DNA of 64,000 nt from contig JAUPFP010000004.1 in NCBI GenBank assembly GCA_036925085.1, positions 2,308,001 through 2,372,000 on the forward strand, written 5' to 3'. How positions within the stretch are numbered: the first letter of the stretch is position 1; every line of letters begins with the position of its first letter. The notes below the pieces were generated by a model that did not search any database, had not been told where the DNA came from, and was given only the letters and a program-made list of their open reading frames with translations. The stretch is from Brachycybe producta (taxonomy: Eukaryota; Arthropoda; Diplopoda; Playtdesmida; Andrognathidae). The position numbers were made by a program, and so were the translations under genes. This document shows, piece by piece, positions 1 through 9,143 of the stretch.

Positions 1-81
1 ACAGGCCATATTTTTTTAATTTAATCATTTAGTTTAAGATCAGTTTTCATATTTCGCCTTTTTTATTTTTTTATTCTATAT

Positions 82-131
82 AGGAGCCCCCTGGACATCA
101 GGATGCCGGATATGTGGGACCGCGCTACGAG
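82..131 (+). CDS. Possible exon (or last exon) of an upstream gene
   Basis: After a short T-rich tract ending in TATAG there is an open, relatively GC-rich block reading EPPGHQDAGYVGPRYE, followed by GAT-GTGAGT, which matches a 5' splice site. The same bases also read GAG ATG TGA, so this could instead be a terminal exon ending in ...GYVGPRYEM; an AATAAA lies about 200 bp downstream. If spliced directly to the block after CAG at 2209, the frame continues and ends in a TGA that overlaps the ATG at 2237. I do not recognise the protein. The block is only 50 bp, so the call is weak. Confidence 0.25.
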
Positions 132-459
132 ATGTGAGTTTTTTATTCGTGTTTTCTGTTTTCTATGTGGCGGCAAACGCGCGCACAATATGGCATTGGC
201 ACGCGCGATACTTTATGTTGTAATATATATGGGCAGTGATAATTATATGTATTTGAAATTGTTGTCTGTTGCATATAATTAAATATATTACAGGTCTACA
301 GGTTACAGGTTTAAAAATAATTTGTTTATATTGAAATAATAAATTTTAATTTTTTCTTCTTAGATTTCAGGTGATTTTAAAGCTGTAAACACCTCCGGAA
401 ATCTAATTATTTTTTCTTTCAGGTGCAAAACTGCAAACTTGGCTGTGTTTTACAAACTA

Positions 460-702
460 GAAGGGATATCTTTCATAAGAAACTTATGTCAGTTTGAAAA
501 TGATCGAATCTTACAAAGACGATATTTTTTTAATTTACGTCTATAAAAAGGTTATTTTGAAATATATCAACACGAAAATACCCTCTTAAGTGATTGAGCT
601 ACCCCTTCTAGTTTCTCTAAAACACTTTCTAGTTTCTCTTAATTTTGCTCTCCAGAAAAAGACAAAATAATCAGAGTTCGAAAATCAGCTGTTCATAAAC
701 CC
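460..702. repeat. Dispersed repeat, 'GAGAAACTAGAAAG' family (right-half copy)
   Basis: Contains the blocks ATTGAGCTACC, TTTCTAGTTTCTCTTAATTT and CAGAGTTCGAAAATCAGCTG, which recur at about 3735-3905, 11590-11830, 58080-58325 and 59615-59950. The 59.6 kb copy is the fullest and has inverted arms, so this copy probably represents one arm plus the centre of a palindromic non-autonomous element. Confidence 0.6.
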
Positions 703-930
703 ATCTTTATAGATCATAATTTTAATATTTACGTTTATTATATTTAATTACATTTAGGCAAATTAAATTTATTTATTTTACAGATTTTTTGATTTTGAAA
801 AGGTTTATTTTAATGTTTTCCCCATTAAATTATATTTAATACATGTATAAAGCGCAAATACCTGTGTATTTCCCCCCCCCCCCCCCCCGCGTTTGTTCGT
901 CAGTTTCGAAGCAGCCGATGGTATGAGACG

Positions 931-1071
931 ACAGGCAATTGTGCCCAGCACTAAAATTTCGTTTGCCCCGCCCTTTTATAACATCAGACCAAGTAACAAA
1001 GCAATTAGAAATTGATGGCGCTCATAATAAAGCGGTGCAAACAAAATTTTAGGGCTGGACACGCTTGCCTG
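931..1071. mobile_element. Palindromic MITE, ACAGGCAATTG family, copy 1
   Basis: Begins ACAGGCAATTGTGCCCAGCA and ends with a degenerate inverted copy (GGGCTGGACACGCTTGCCTG). It matches, end to end, the better preserved element at 44896-45037. It has no coding capacity. The degenerate right arm suggests an older copy. Confidence 0.7.
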
Positions 1072-1199
1072 AAAGTTGAAACTCTAAATTGACCCATTGA
1101 ACAGGTAGGTAGGCGTCGGCGCCGCCGATTTTATCGGTGAAGACCTTACGTCAAAAAGCACATTAAATATTGGCGGCATATATTTTATTTAATATCAAT

Positions 1200-1207
1200 T
1201 ATCGATA
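1200..1207. promoter_or_regulatory. TATCGATA (DRE-like) motif
   Basis: Perfect 8-bp palindrome TATCGATA, the core of the DREF-binding DNA replication-related element known from insect housekeeping promoters. It lies about 1 kb upstream of the 89-aa gene, so its role is less clear than that of the two sites at 2100 and 2123. Confidence 0.3.
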
Positions 1208-1817
1208 TAAGCTTAACTCGATACTTCTAATTTTTAATACCCTACTTTTAGCGCTGAGCGCCACAGTTGCGTCGATTTTTTGAATGGCACGAGTGCGGAC
1301 CGCCGATTTCATTTGGTCGTCAGTTCCCACCTGTATAACATTGGTTTCGTTTTGGCATGAATTACGAAATTTGACCGCTAGATGACAGCACTTACTAAGA
1401 ATTTTTGGTGTTATGGCGGTCATTTTTCAAAACAGCTCAATCTCTTTACAATTTAAATGAAATAACTGCGCGTAAAGATCAAACGACATCGACAACAACG
1501 CAGACATAACAAGCAGTAGTCGTAAACATGTAAAAAATTTTAATAAAAAACGATTGCAATTCAAATGGAACAAACAGCAAATGACTTCCGGGTCAGTTTT
1601 TAACTCACCAGATACTGAATGTTTCTTTTCGGTTAATAACATCAGATTAAACGTTCGAAACACAAATTTGTTGAAACTTTGGCGTATATGTTTGGCAAAA
1701 TATGTTTTTGATGTATTATTTTACAATAATACATCAAAAAGATATTTAGAAGTTAATCTAAACCTTGAACTGATCCGACAAAACGTCCCGCCATTTTGAA
1801 ATTAATAGTAACCGATT

Positions 1818-2021
1818 ACAGGCACGTAGAAAACGGGACAAACATAAGTTGGCTCCGCCCTTTGTATGACGAACGCAACTTCTAATTGGTTAGTTATGTA
1901 ATTGACGTTACATGCTCCGCTCTTTTCAACTTCGAACCACACAACAAACCAATTAGAAGTTGCCGTTCGTCATAAAAAGGGTGGAGCCAACTTCTGTTTG
2001 TCCCGTTTTCTAATTGCCTGT
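1818..2021. mobile_element. Palindromic MITE with probable 9-bp target duplication
   Basis: Ends are ACAGGCA and TGCCTGT. Long inner arms pair AAAACGGGACAAAC with GTTTGTCCCGTTTT, and CAACTTCTAATTGGTT with AACCAATTAGAAGTTG. Flanks are TAACCGATT on the left and TAACCGACT on the right, 8 of 9 bases alike, which suggests a target-site duplication. The outer ends resemble the ACAGGCAATTG family but the interior differs. Superfamily is uncertain (hAT or Mutator-like). Confidence 0.7.
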
Positions 2022-2099
2022 TAACCGACTCGACTATGTGATCGCAAAATAGTAACCGATTCAAATAAATCTTGTTTCACATTTTGACATGCAACATCA

Positions 2100-2130
2100 T
2101 ATCGATAAATCGATCAATAAATTATCGATA
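2100..2130. promoter_or_regulatory. Pair of TATCGATA (DRE-like) promoter motifs
   Basis: Two perfect TATCGATA octamers at 2100-2107 and 2123-2130, with an AATCGATC between them, sit 107-137 bp before the ATG at 2237. In flies this octamer is the DREF/BEAF-type core-promoter element of housekeeping genes. Placement directly upstream of a SENP8-containing unit fits a broad housekeeping promoter. Whether this organism uses DREF is inference. Confidence 0.45.
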
Positions 2131-2236
2131 TAGCTATACATTATTGATATATCGGTGTTTAATTTCGCGAATTTTTCAGTTATTTTTTCATTCACAGCTG
2201 CCGCAAAGGAGGACGTGCAACGTATAATGTATCATC

Positions 2237-2812
2237 ATGAATGTGTCACCAATTTCAGTGAATCAAGTTAAAAAGAACCTTTTCAACATTTCTGGCTCTG
2301 GAAACGCCGCTTCATCGTTCACTTCCGGTCTGTAAACAAGTTAACGGGAGAGTAAAGTAGAGCGAATGTGGCCCCTCCATAGATATACATGAGGGATCGT
2401 TTGTTATTAGATTCAACGAGAGGGCCACACTCACTGTATTTGCAACCTATAAGGTCAATATTTGAGTCTAATTATTATATGTGAATTTTTGTTACAGATG
2501 CCGCTAAGAATATGCTATTTAAATATCAGTCGGACAACGAAGTGGAATTAGCCTACAAAAAATTTAATAAAGGTTTTTAAAGTCGTCTTTCATTAATTTA
2601 TAGCGCCTTTAATGGCTTATAAGGCGTTTTCAGAGCTTACAAACCATTCTGAAAGATAAGAGTCGACATATTTGTTAAAAACAGAATTTTTTATGACCAT
2701 TTTCATAGTTCGTCATAAGCAAAGACTGAAGAAGCTGCGTAAAGAGCTTGATAACTTAAGCCAGGACGACTGGAAGTATCCTTCAGCAGAATCACTAATT
2801 GGCTTGAAGTAG
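2237..2812 (+). CDS. Unrecognised 89-aa basic helical protein, three exons
   Basis: Three exons, 2237-2327, 2498-2572 and 2709-2812, total 270 bases and read as 89 residues plus TAG. The start is fixed by an in-frame TAA at 2225 with no intervening Met. Both acceptors are good (TTACAG, TTCATAG); the donors are weaker (GTCTGT, GTTTTT). Using the better-looking GTAAAC donor at 2331 would put a stop in exon 2. The product has a serine-rich N-terminus (to about residue 30), then a probable helix rich in K, R and E (about 31-72) and a C-terminal LSQDDWKYPSAESLIGLK. There is no signal peptide or membrane segment. I do not recognise the family. The TAG is immediately followed, in frame, by the SENP8 ATG, so the two probably share an mRNA. 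The aligned phases across three exons make the gene model fairly safe even though its function is unknown. Confidence 0.75.
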
Positions 2813-3469
2813 ATGGAGCCGCAGTCCATTTCGACAGTGGATGATGATGATCCGATCGTCTTAAACTTCAATAATTCTTTACTTCGGCAATCGGATCTTT
2901 CGCTTTTAAATGGCCCTCACTGGTTAAACGATAAGATCATAAGTTTCTACTTTGAGTATTTGCAGGAAGTCGAATACAAAGACATTGAGGAGATATCTTT
3001 CGTCGGCCCGGAAGTCGTACAGTTTCTCAAGTTTGCAGAAGAAACGGATTTGAAGACTTTCTTCGAAGATATAGATATAACACGGAAAAAGTTCGTCTTC
3101 TTGGCCATCAACGATTCACAGGCATTCGATTCTCCAAGTGGATCTCATTGGAGTCTTCTCGTCTATCGTTCGCCGAATAAATTTGATCATTACGACTCTT
3201 GCGGTAATTTTAACGATAATTCTTCGAGAGGAATCGTCCGCAAACTTAAGAAACATGTGAACGAAACTTCTGATGTCGAATACGTCGCGTGCAAGTGTCC
3301 GCAACAAGTGAACTCTTATGACTGTGGAGTTCACGTGATCTTGAATACGATGATTCTAGCTCGACATTTCGTTCGCAATGAACCGATCGTATGGTACGAT
3401 CCTCACGATGTATCTCAACAAGGTCGGAGTCTGGTTAAGAATCTGATTTCTACTCTGAAAACGAAATGA
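2813..3469 (+). CDS. SENP8: SENP8/NEDP1 (DEN1), NEDD8-specific cysteine protease
   Basis: A 218-residue, single-exon C48-family (Ulp1-like) peptidase, close to the roughly 212 residues of vertebrate SENP8. This enzyme matures the NEDD8 precursor and removes NEDD8 from non-cullin substrates. The catalytic set is complete: His112 in SHWSLLVY, Asp128 in HYDS, the oxyanion Gln165 and nucleophile Cys171 in QQVNSYDCGVH. The N-terminal substrate-binding block LLNGPHWLNDKIISFYFEYL (residues 31-50) is typical of SENP8 rather than of SUMO-specific SENPs, as is the short length without an N-terminal extension. The start is the first ATG after the upstream gene's stop (TAG-ATG, no spacer) and is in the same frame. 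No introns interrupt the coding part. An AATAAA lies about 100 bp after the stop. It is probably translated from a bicistronic mRNA or from an internal promoter. Confidence 0.96.
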   Translation: MEPQSISTVDDDDPIVLNFNNSLLRQSDLSLLNGPHWLNDKIISFYFEYLQEVEYKDIEEISFVGPEVVQFLKFAEETDLKTFFEDIDITRKKFVFLAINDSQAFDSPSGSHWSLLVYRSPNKFDHYDSCGNFNDNSSRGIVRKLKKHVNETSDVEYVACKCPQQVNSYDCGVHVILNTMILARHFVRNEPIVWYDPHDVSQQGRSLVKNLISTLKTK

Positions 3470-3570
3470 TGCCATTTTAAAGCCGATTTGTTTAATTGTT
3501 AAAAATTGCTGGTTTTAAGTTTTTTACATCACTTGACTTGTGTTTGATATTTCAATGGAATTTATTTAAT

Positions 3571-3576
3571 AATAAA
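3571..3576 (+). terminator. Poly(A) signal for SENP8
   Basis: AATAAA about 100 bp after the SENP8 stop, followed by AT-rich sequence. It is the first canonical signal downstream. Confidence 0.6.
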
Positions 3577-3734
3577 AGGAAGTTACAATTTAAAATTGCT
3601 TATTATTTAACTTGTTGTGTGAATCTATTTTTTTTTTTTACAAACTTCGAATAGTTGAAAAATTCATTATTTTTATGTGAAGAGATATATTAAATCGTGG
3701 TCATTTATTAATATTTTTTTTAAATGTAAGGAAC

Positions 3735-3905
3735 CCTTGAATTCTGGTTATTCTGTCTTTCATTAATAAGATTGAGACTTGAATTTTCATGTTGATATCT
3801 TTTAAAATAAGCTTTTTTTTGACATTGATTTAACTTTAAGCAGACTATATTTTTTTTAAATTTTTGTCTATAAAAAGATTACTTTGAAAGATATAAACAT
3901 GAACT
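3735..3905. repeat. Dispersed repeat, 'GAGAAACTAGAAAG' family fragment
   Basis: Shares the blocks TTTTCATGTTGATATCTTTTA, AAGCAGACTATAT and TTTGTCTATAAAAAGATTA with the 58.1 kb copy. No arms are visible. Confidence 0.5.
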
Positions 3906-3964
3906 GGACCGGCCCGAATCGGAAAGTAAAATTCTGGATGGAATAAAAACCAAAGAATCGAATA

Positions 3965-4072
3965 GGTAAACCCACACTAGGCCCGGACATAATCAGATTA
4001 ATTTGAAGACAGCGACCGGTATACGTATGGCTCTGATTCCGTCCGATCAAGTCTAGTGTGGCGCAACCTTTA
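3965..4072. mobile_element. Degenerate short inverted-repeat element
   Basis: The left part CCACACTAGGCCCGGAC and the right part TCGGACGG...CTAGTGTGG (read on the opposite strand) pair imperfectly, with CAGA/TCTG continuing inward. It looks like an old MITE of about 100 bp. No target duplication is evident. Confidence 0.4.
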
Positions 4073-4655
4073 CACACTTTTAATTCAAATTTAATGTATG
4101 ATTTCATTTTAAAAATACTAGAATATTTGCACTTGTGTAGCTTTTTTTTAGAACTTCAAGAGGCCAGTTGAACCCTCTTGAGGCCTGTTCAGGACATTTA
4201 AATACAAGAACAATGAGACCTGGAAACATATGAAGCCATAATCTACAAAAGATAGTCGTTTTCAAATGGTAACAAAATCATTCATTGGATGGTCCACGAG
4301 GGTGCGTGAGATCTGTAATCCATTGATATTTATTCAATTTTATTGCTAATTGTGCAGTGGATTTTTCATAGATTTCTATGTTGAAATCTCGCCTGTGACA
4401 GAGAGTGCGCTGAACAGAAAAATGGCAGTTGTCAATTATTCCGGGGTGCATGCTACATTTTTTTTTAGTAAGTAGGAGTGCGGGACCAAAAACGTTAGGA
4501 GACCACTGGGCTAGAGAATACTGATTTCTCCACGCAAAAAAAAAGAATCAACTGTGTTTCCATAAAGTAACTTAAGTTGAAAATATAACTCACTAAATGG
4601 CGCTATCTGTTCTAGTGTGTCAGTCTCTACGTACTTTAATAAACCTTGGTGTTTT

Positions 4656-4700
<45 letters not shown>
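4656..4700 (+). repeat. (AG)n microsatellite
   Basis: About 22 uninterrupted AG dinucleotides. Confidence 0.95.
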
Positions 4701-4705
<5 letters not shown>

Positions 4706-6177
4706 CTTGATGCCTGACAATATAGGGGCGTGTTAGCTGTATTGATTTTCTAAGAAAACTCATATGGAAGTACCCGTTATAAAATTTTATATGTAATAAG
4801 ACTTAAAACGATTTTTACTGAAAATAACAAAATGTGTGCCCACATCCAGCAGCAATTCGGAAATGCAAAATGCTGATGTGAAGAAAAAAAAATAAGTTAG
4901 TGAAGAGGGGGGAGAAAAAAAAAAACAACCTAAAAGTGAAATTGAGCATAATAAAATTGGAACACAGAAATAGCTAAGCTCACTTTAAAGCTTTTCAAGC
5001 GACAAGTCGATTTCGAAGCTAATTTCTAAAATTATATATTAAAATTAGCAAATTTTACTAATTTAAGTTTAAATTTTATTATCATCATCATCATCATCTG
5101 ATTCTGTGTTTTAAATGTAATTTCCCTTTAAATATCAAGTTTGAATATAATTAAAATAAATAGCGCAATTAGTCTTATAATAAATATTCATCAGTTGTCG
5201 TGAATATTTTGTAAAATGTACAAATAATACAAAATGGACAAGAAAATAAGGGTTAAATTTACATAAATAAAATACCATACCCGTTCAAGTTTGTCGACAT
5301 TCTTAGAAAATAAAATCAGATGTAAACAACGATACAAGAAGGGCTAACAGAAGAGGCTAAAAACAGAATACATTTAATTCATGAAGTTTTTTTTCAAACC
5401 ATATTACTATATAATGAAATAAATTATAGGGTGTGTCTTAAACACTCCCCCCCCCCCCGCATCTCTCCAAACACTGAGAGTCAGTCCCAAATGTGGAATA
5501 TTCATGTAGTCACGACATTATACAAATTCGAATAATACATTAAACAAATGCAAAGTCATTCACAAAATTCATTTTTGTTGTGCAAAAAACAATGAATTAT
5601 TCATGAAATTTAGATAACGAAGAAAAATAGTAAAATGCAATAAAAAGGTAGAATGAATATGACAATTTTATTTTCTAAATAATTTATTATTTAGAACACA
5701 GCAAATATTATAAAAAAAATATAATGCTATTTTAGTATTTCTAATTGAAAGTGTTTTAATTATTATTCAGGTTCCTATTTATGATATTCTTTATTGTGTT
5801 TGCATAAAGCCAATTTTCAAACGTTGAAAGTAAGTCCGGTCGGTTTTTTTTAATTTTTCATTTCTTGAACAGATTGCTTAAATAGCACATCAAAACCGAC
5901 AAAAGCCTTTTACCCATCACTTCCTGTCCTAACACCGCCCTTCCATTTTAGCCAAGCACTTTGCCCTCCCCCCCCCCCTGTTTTATGTTGGTTTACTTGC
6001 TGTAGGGGGCCTATAGCTTTTGTTCCAAGCAAGTGTTAATTAGCATAATAATGTGACAGGTGGTTTACAAGCCATTTTCTCAAATACGAATGAGGAAATT
6101 GCATGAAAGGGGAGTGGGAGAGTTAAATAGAAGGAGAGAGAGAGAGAGAGATTGAGATTGAGAGAGAAAAGGACGAG

Positions 6178-6375
6178 TTAGGCCCTTGCCACATGGACCA
6201 CTTTTGGTGGTCGATCTCGACTGCAAAATGAAGTCGAGTTGTCGCCTGTGCAGGCTGTGTGCCAAGGTCCGGCTTCATTCCATAACAATACATTGAAACC
6301 ACAGCCCAAGCCACCTGCGACAACATTTTGCAGTTGAAATCGACCACCCAAAGTGGTGTGTGTACCAAGGACCTA
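6178..6375. mobile_element. Palindromic MITE, GGCCTTGGCNCA family, copy 1
   Basis: Ends read TTAGGCCCTTG and CAAGGACCTAA. Inner arms pair GACCACTTTTGGTGGTCGAT with the inverted ATCGACCACCCAAAGTGGT. A second copy lies at 12934-13123. The centre contains a further CAGGCTGTG/CACAGCC pairing. The end structure (TTA/TAA at the borders) is compatible with PIF/Harbinger-type insertion, but this is uncertain. Confidence 0.65.
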
Positions 6376-7082
6376 AAAACAAAAAACAGCACGCATACAA
6401 AAAAGACACACACAGATCACAAAACACAGAAAAGAACATGTGAACATACACAGGGAGAGTACACAGCACAAACACACACACATATGCCACACCCAAATAC
6501 AAACCACATAAACTAGCATAGATAACACACACACACACACTCTGAGACAAAGAGGGAGGAGGCTTAAAGTACTATGTTAACAAGACACAACATACACAAA
6601 ATGGAAAAAGTCAAAGCTTCATGGTTGGTAAATGTATTTTATGGGTTAATCTGTAAAGTGTATGTGTTTGCGGTGGGATGGAAACAAAAAACTAATGTAT
6701 ACTTATTGAGAGAGACTATATACATTATGTGTTTAAGGCGTTGCAGCTACAAATCGCCATGCACAAAAATCATTGTCTGTACACCAGATGTTATCAGTGG
6801 TACGCTTAACAGAGTAAAGATGAAACTAAATAAGCCCCCCTCCCCCCCAAAAAACTCTTTTGAAATATCTTTTTATCATCATATAAACATAAAATTATTA
6901 AATAGAGCCACACCAATGTTTCCAGTGATTGCCTACTTTCAGGCTAAAATTGTTATTTACATTTATGAACAAAAAAATCACGATAAAAAAATACCTTGAG
7001 ATTTATTTTTATTAAAACAGGAGATGCTTTTTCTCTCATATCTTTCTAATAAAATCTTAAAAAAAAGTCAAAAGACCGTTTT

Positions 7083-7111
7083 GACGTCACAAAACAAGAG
7101 TTTGTGACGTC
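7083..7111. repeat. Small perfect hairpin with CRE cores
   Basis: GACGTCACAAA and TTTGTGACGTC form perfect 11-bp arms around a 7-base spacer. The arm contains the GACGTCAC core also found in the large palindrome at 47.1 kb. Confidence 0.6.
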
Positions 7112-7989
7112 TACAATATTAGATATGCTTTCAAAATAATGCAATTTAAAATAAGACTGAAAGCTATTAAGGTGGTATTGTACAGTATGATCCTAAAATT
7201 AACTGCCACATTTAAAAATCACCTAAAACTTACAAATTTAAATAAACGTATTGATATTTAGGATTTGTCTATTCTATTTTTTGTTGTTGTTGGATGCATT
7301 ACTTTGTGAATGTTCCCATAACAATATAGATGAAAATGTGTACTGTTATTTTCGGTGCAAATAACATCCGTTCTGTCAAAACCAGTTATCTTAGTTGAGA
7401 CACTCTTTACACATCCACACAAGAAGAACATCTTGAGAGTAAAAGCAAAGTGTATGTAATGTTTGGAGTGGTATATGGAGAGAAAGAAGGAGGTGAGTTT
7501 GACAGTCCACAGACCAATCTGACCTTTTATTATTTCCATCATCGACCGTCCACCAAATACAATATACACGTAGAGCAAGCAAGCAAGCACACAACTATTT
7601 TTCGATTGACAGGAGAGAAAAAAAATGCAGTGGTCCGTGTTTGTGCGTGTGTGTATGTATGCTTTATTGCACATTCCAAACACTATTCCCATCAAATCGC
7701 ACTAGAGACTTTATGGATTTTCAAGTTGATGTCAAAAAAGTTGTTGAACATCTTTTTGACCTCTATTTATATAATGTATGTATCTAACCTTTTGAGCACT
7801 CCGATTAGAATTTAATGAGAAAAAGTTCAAACAATAGGTAGACAAAAAAAAATTAAAAACTGAATAAAATTTTCCATTTTTCAATATTAAGAATTTTCGT
7901 GGCACATCAACAGCTCAACTCCTTAAATTACAACAACAGCTTATGTAATTTGCTTTTGTGTGTTAAAAAAATAGGTTGTAGCTTTCGTT

Positions 7990-8400
7990 TTTTGCTGAAT
8001 TTTTTGTGCATATGTTACCGCCAAAATCACAGATTTGGCACATTCCATAGGCAATGTGAAAAACTACCAATTCGTTAGTAAATCTGCAAAGTTCAAAACG
8101 TTTTAGATAATGTGCAGAATTCCTGAAACAAACAGGCAATCACTAAAATTCACTAAAACACTATGTATTCTGCAAAGTAACAACCTACTGTATTTATACA
8201 ATGTGCATAATAATTAATATGCAAAATCACCAAACAACCAGGCAACTTGCGAATAATAATGAAAATAACATTTAGAGATTGTGAGCATTTCTTACACCAC
8301 TAGGTATTTTGCATATAAATTAGCATTGTGCAAAATAACGTAAAATTTTAAGTCATGTGCAGAATGACCCATTTCCTAGGCAAAGTGCAAAACACATTGG
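7990..8400. repeat. ATGTTACCGCCAAA repeat with iterated GCAATGTGCAAAAT-like motif
   Basis: Starts with ATATGTTACCGCCAAAAT, then carries many loose variants of GGCAATGTGCAAAAT(N)CC at roughly 20-40 bp spacing. A second copy begins GTATGTTACCGCCAAAGT near 19019, and similar motif clusters occur near 45.9-46.0 and 48.4-48.5 kb. Confidence 0.5.
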
Positions 8401-9143
8401 AGGTAATTCAACATACATACGACAACTTTACGACAACTTTGGCTTTTTTATACGTTTGTTACAATTTAGATTTTTGAATACATTCTTTGTTTTTTATTGT
8501 AATTGTTGTAAAATAAAAGTTGTTATAAAAAATGTTATATGCCACAAAACCTCTATTGAGACATGAATGCCTATTTTTTTTTGCTTTAAATAAAAAAAAA
8601 ACCTAAAGAATTTCAAACTTCTGACAAGTAAAACTTTTATTTTTTTTCTTCAAACACGAAGTCTTTACTAGTCAATAGAATTGATAAAAAATACAATAGG
8701 TAAGGTTGCATATATATTTTTTGATAAAATGCATTTGCAGTGTACTACATAACATATCAGTAAAAAAAACTTCCATTAAAAATAGAACGAAAAATCTATT
8801 GGTGGTTGTCTGATCAATATTTGATCGATTGAAAAAAAAAAGTTTCTACAATATTTTTTGAGCATATTTTCATTGAATTTTCAATGATTTCCTTGTTATT
8901 TTTTTCTATCTATTTTTTTTTTTGAATTTCGTATTCTGTTGAAATTCGGAATGTGTACAAAAGTGAAGATTTTCACTTCCCTCTAACTTTCTATCTATCT
9001 TACTTTTTTTGAGTGTGTTTTGTATTTTCTCATTGAACACGCACTATGTATATGTAGGCAGTAGGCCCTATGTGTTATTTACAAAATGGACATTTTATAT
9101 CCTGTCTGTGTTTTTTTGTTTTTGTTTTTCATTGAACACTATG

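Larger units (their letters stand above)
132..2236. other. Non-coding stretch upstream of the 89-aa gene
   Basis: No exon is supported here except possibly a short block after CAG at 2209. The stretch holds one copy of a dispersed repeat (about 460-702), a 17-base C run (872-888), two palindromic MITE-like elements (931-1071 and 1818-2021) and three TATCGATA motifs (1200, 2100, 2123). The part from 1080 to 1440 is less AT-rich than its surroundings and may be regulatory, but nothing in it is diagnostic. Confidence 0.5.
3470..9143. other. Gene-free region with MITE and simple-repeat content
   Basis: No coding sequence is supported. It contains a repeat copy (about 3735-3905), a decayed inverted-repeat element (about 3965-4072), a hAT-like end near 4480-4510 (AACGTTAGGAGACCACTGG), an AG microsatellite (4656-4700), C runs (5447-5458, 5968-5978), the MITE at 6178-6375, a small CRE-core hairpin (7083-7111) and the ATGTTACCGCCAAA repeat from about 7990 to 8400. 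The 141-codon open frame at 6574-6999 has no recognisable features and is probably chance. Confidence 0.6.

Noticed and set aside
2328..2336. Alternative donor GTAAAC for exon 1 of the 89-aa gene
   Set aside because: It has a better consensus but shifts the frame to an early stop in exon 2, whereas GTCTGT keeps all three exons open.
4282..4520. Possible complete hAT element ending in GAGACCACTGG
   Set aside because: The right end is convincing but I could not find a matching left end or duplication, so only the end is noted.
6080..6550. Minus-strand frames rich in Ser/Leu and Val/Cys
   Set aside because: They come from an AG microsatellite, a MITE and AC-rich DNA.
6574..6999. 141-codon + strand open frame
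   Set aside because: No domain, poor composition, no splice or Kozak context, overlaps a C-rich tract; probably chance.
7258..7815. Overlapping long frames on both strands (145 and 121 codons)
   Set aside because: Neither shows a recognisable domain; they overlap antisense and read through simple repeats.
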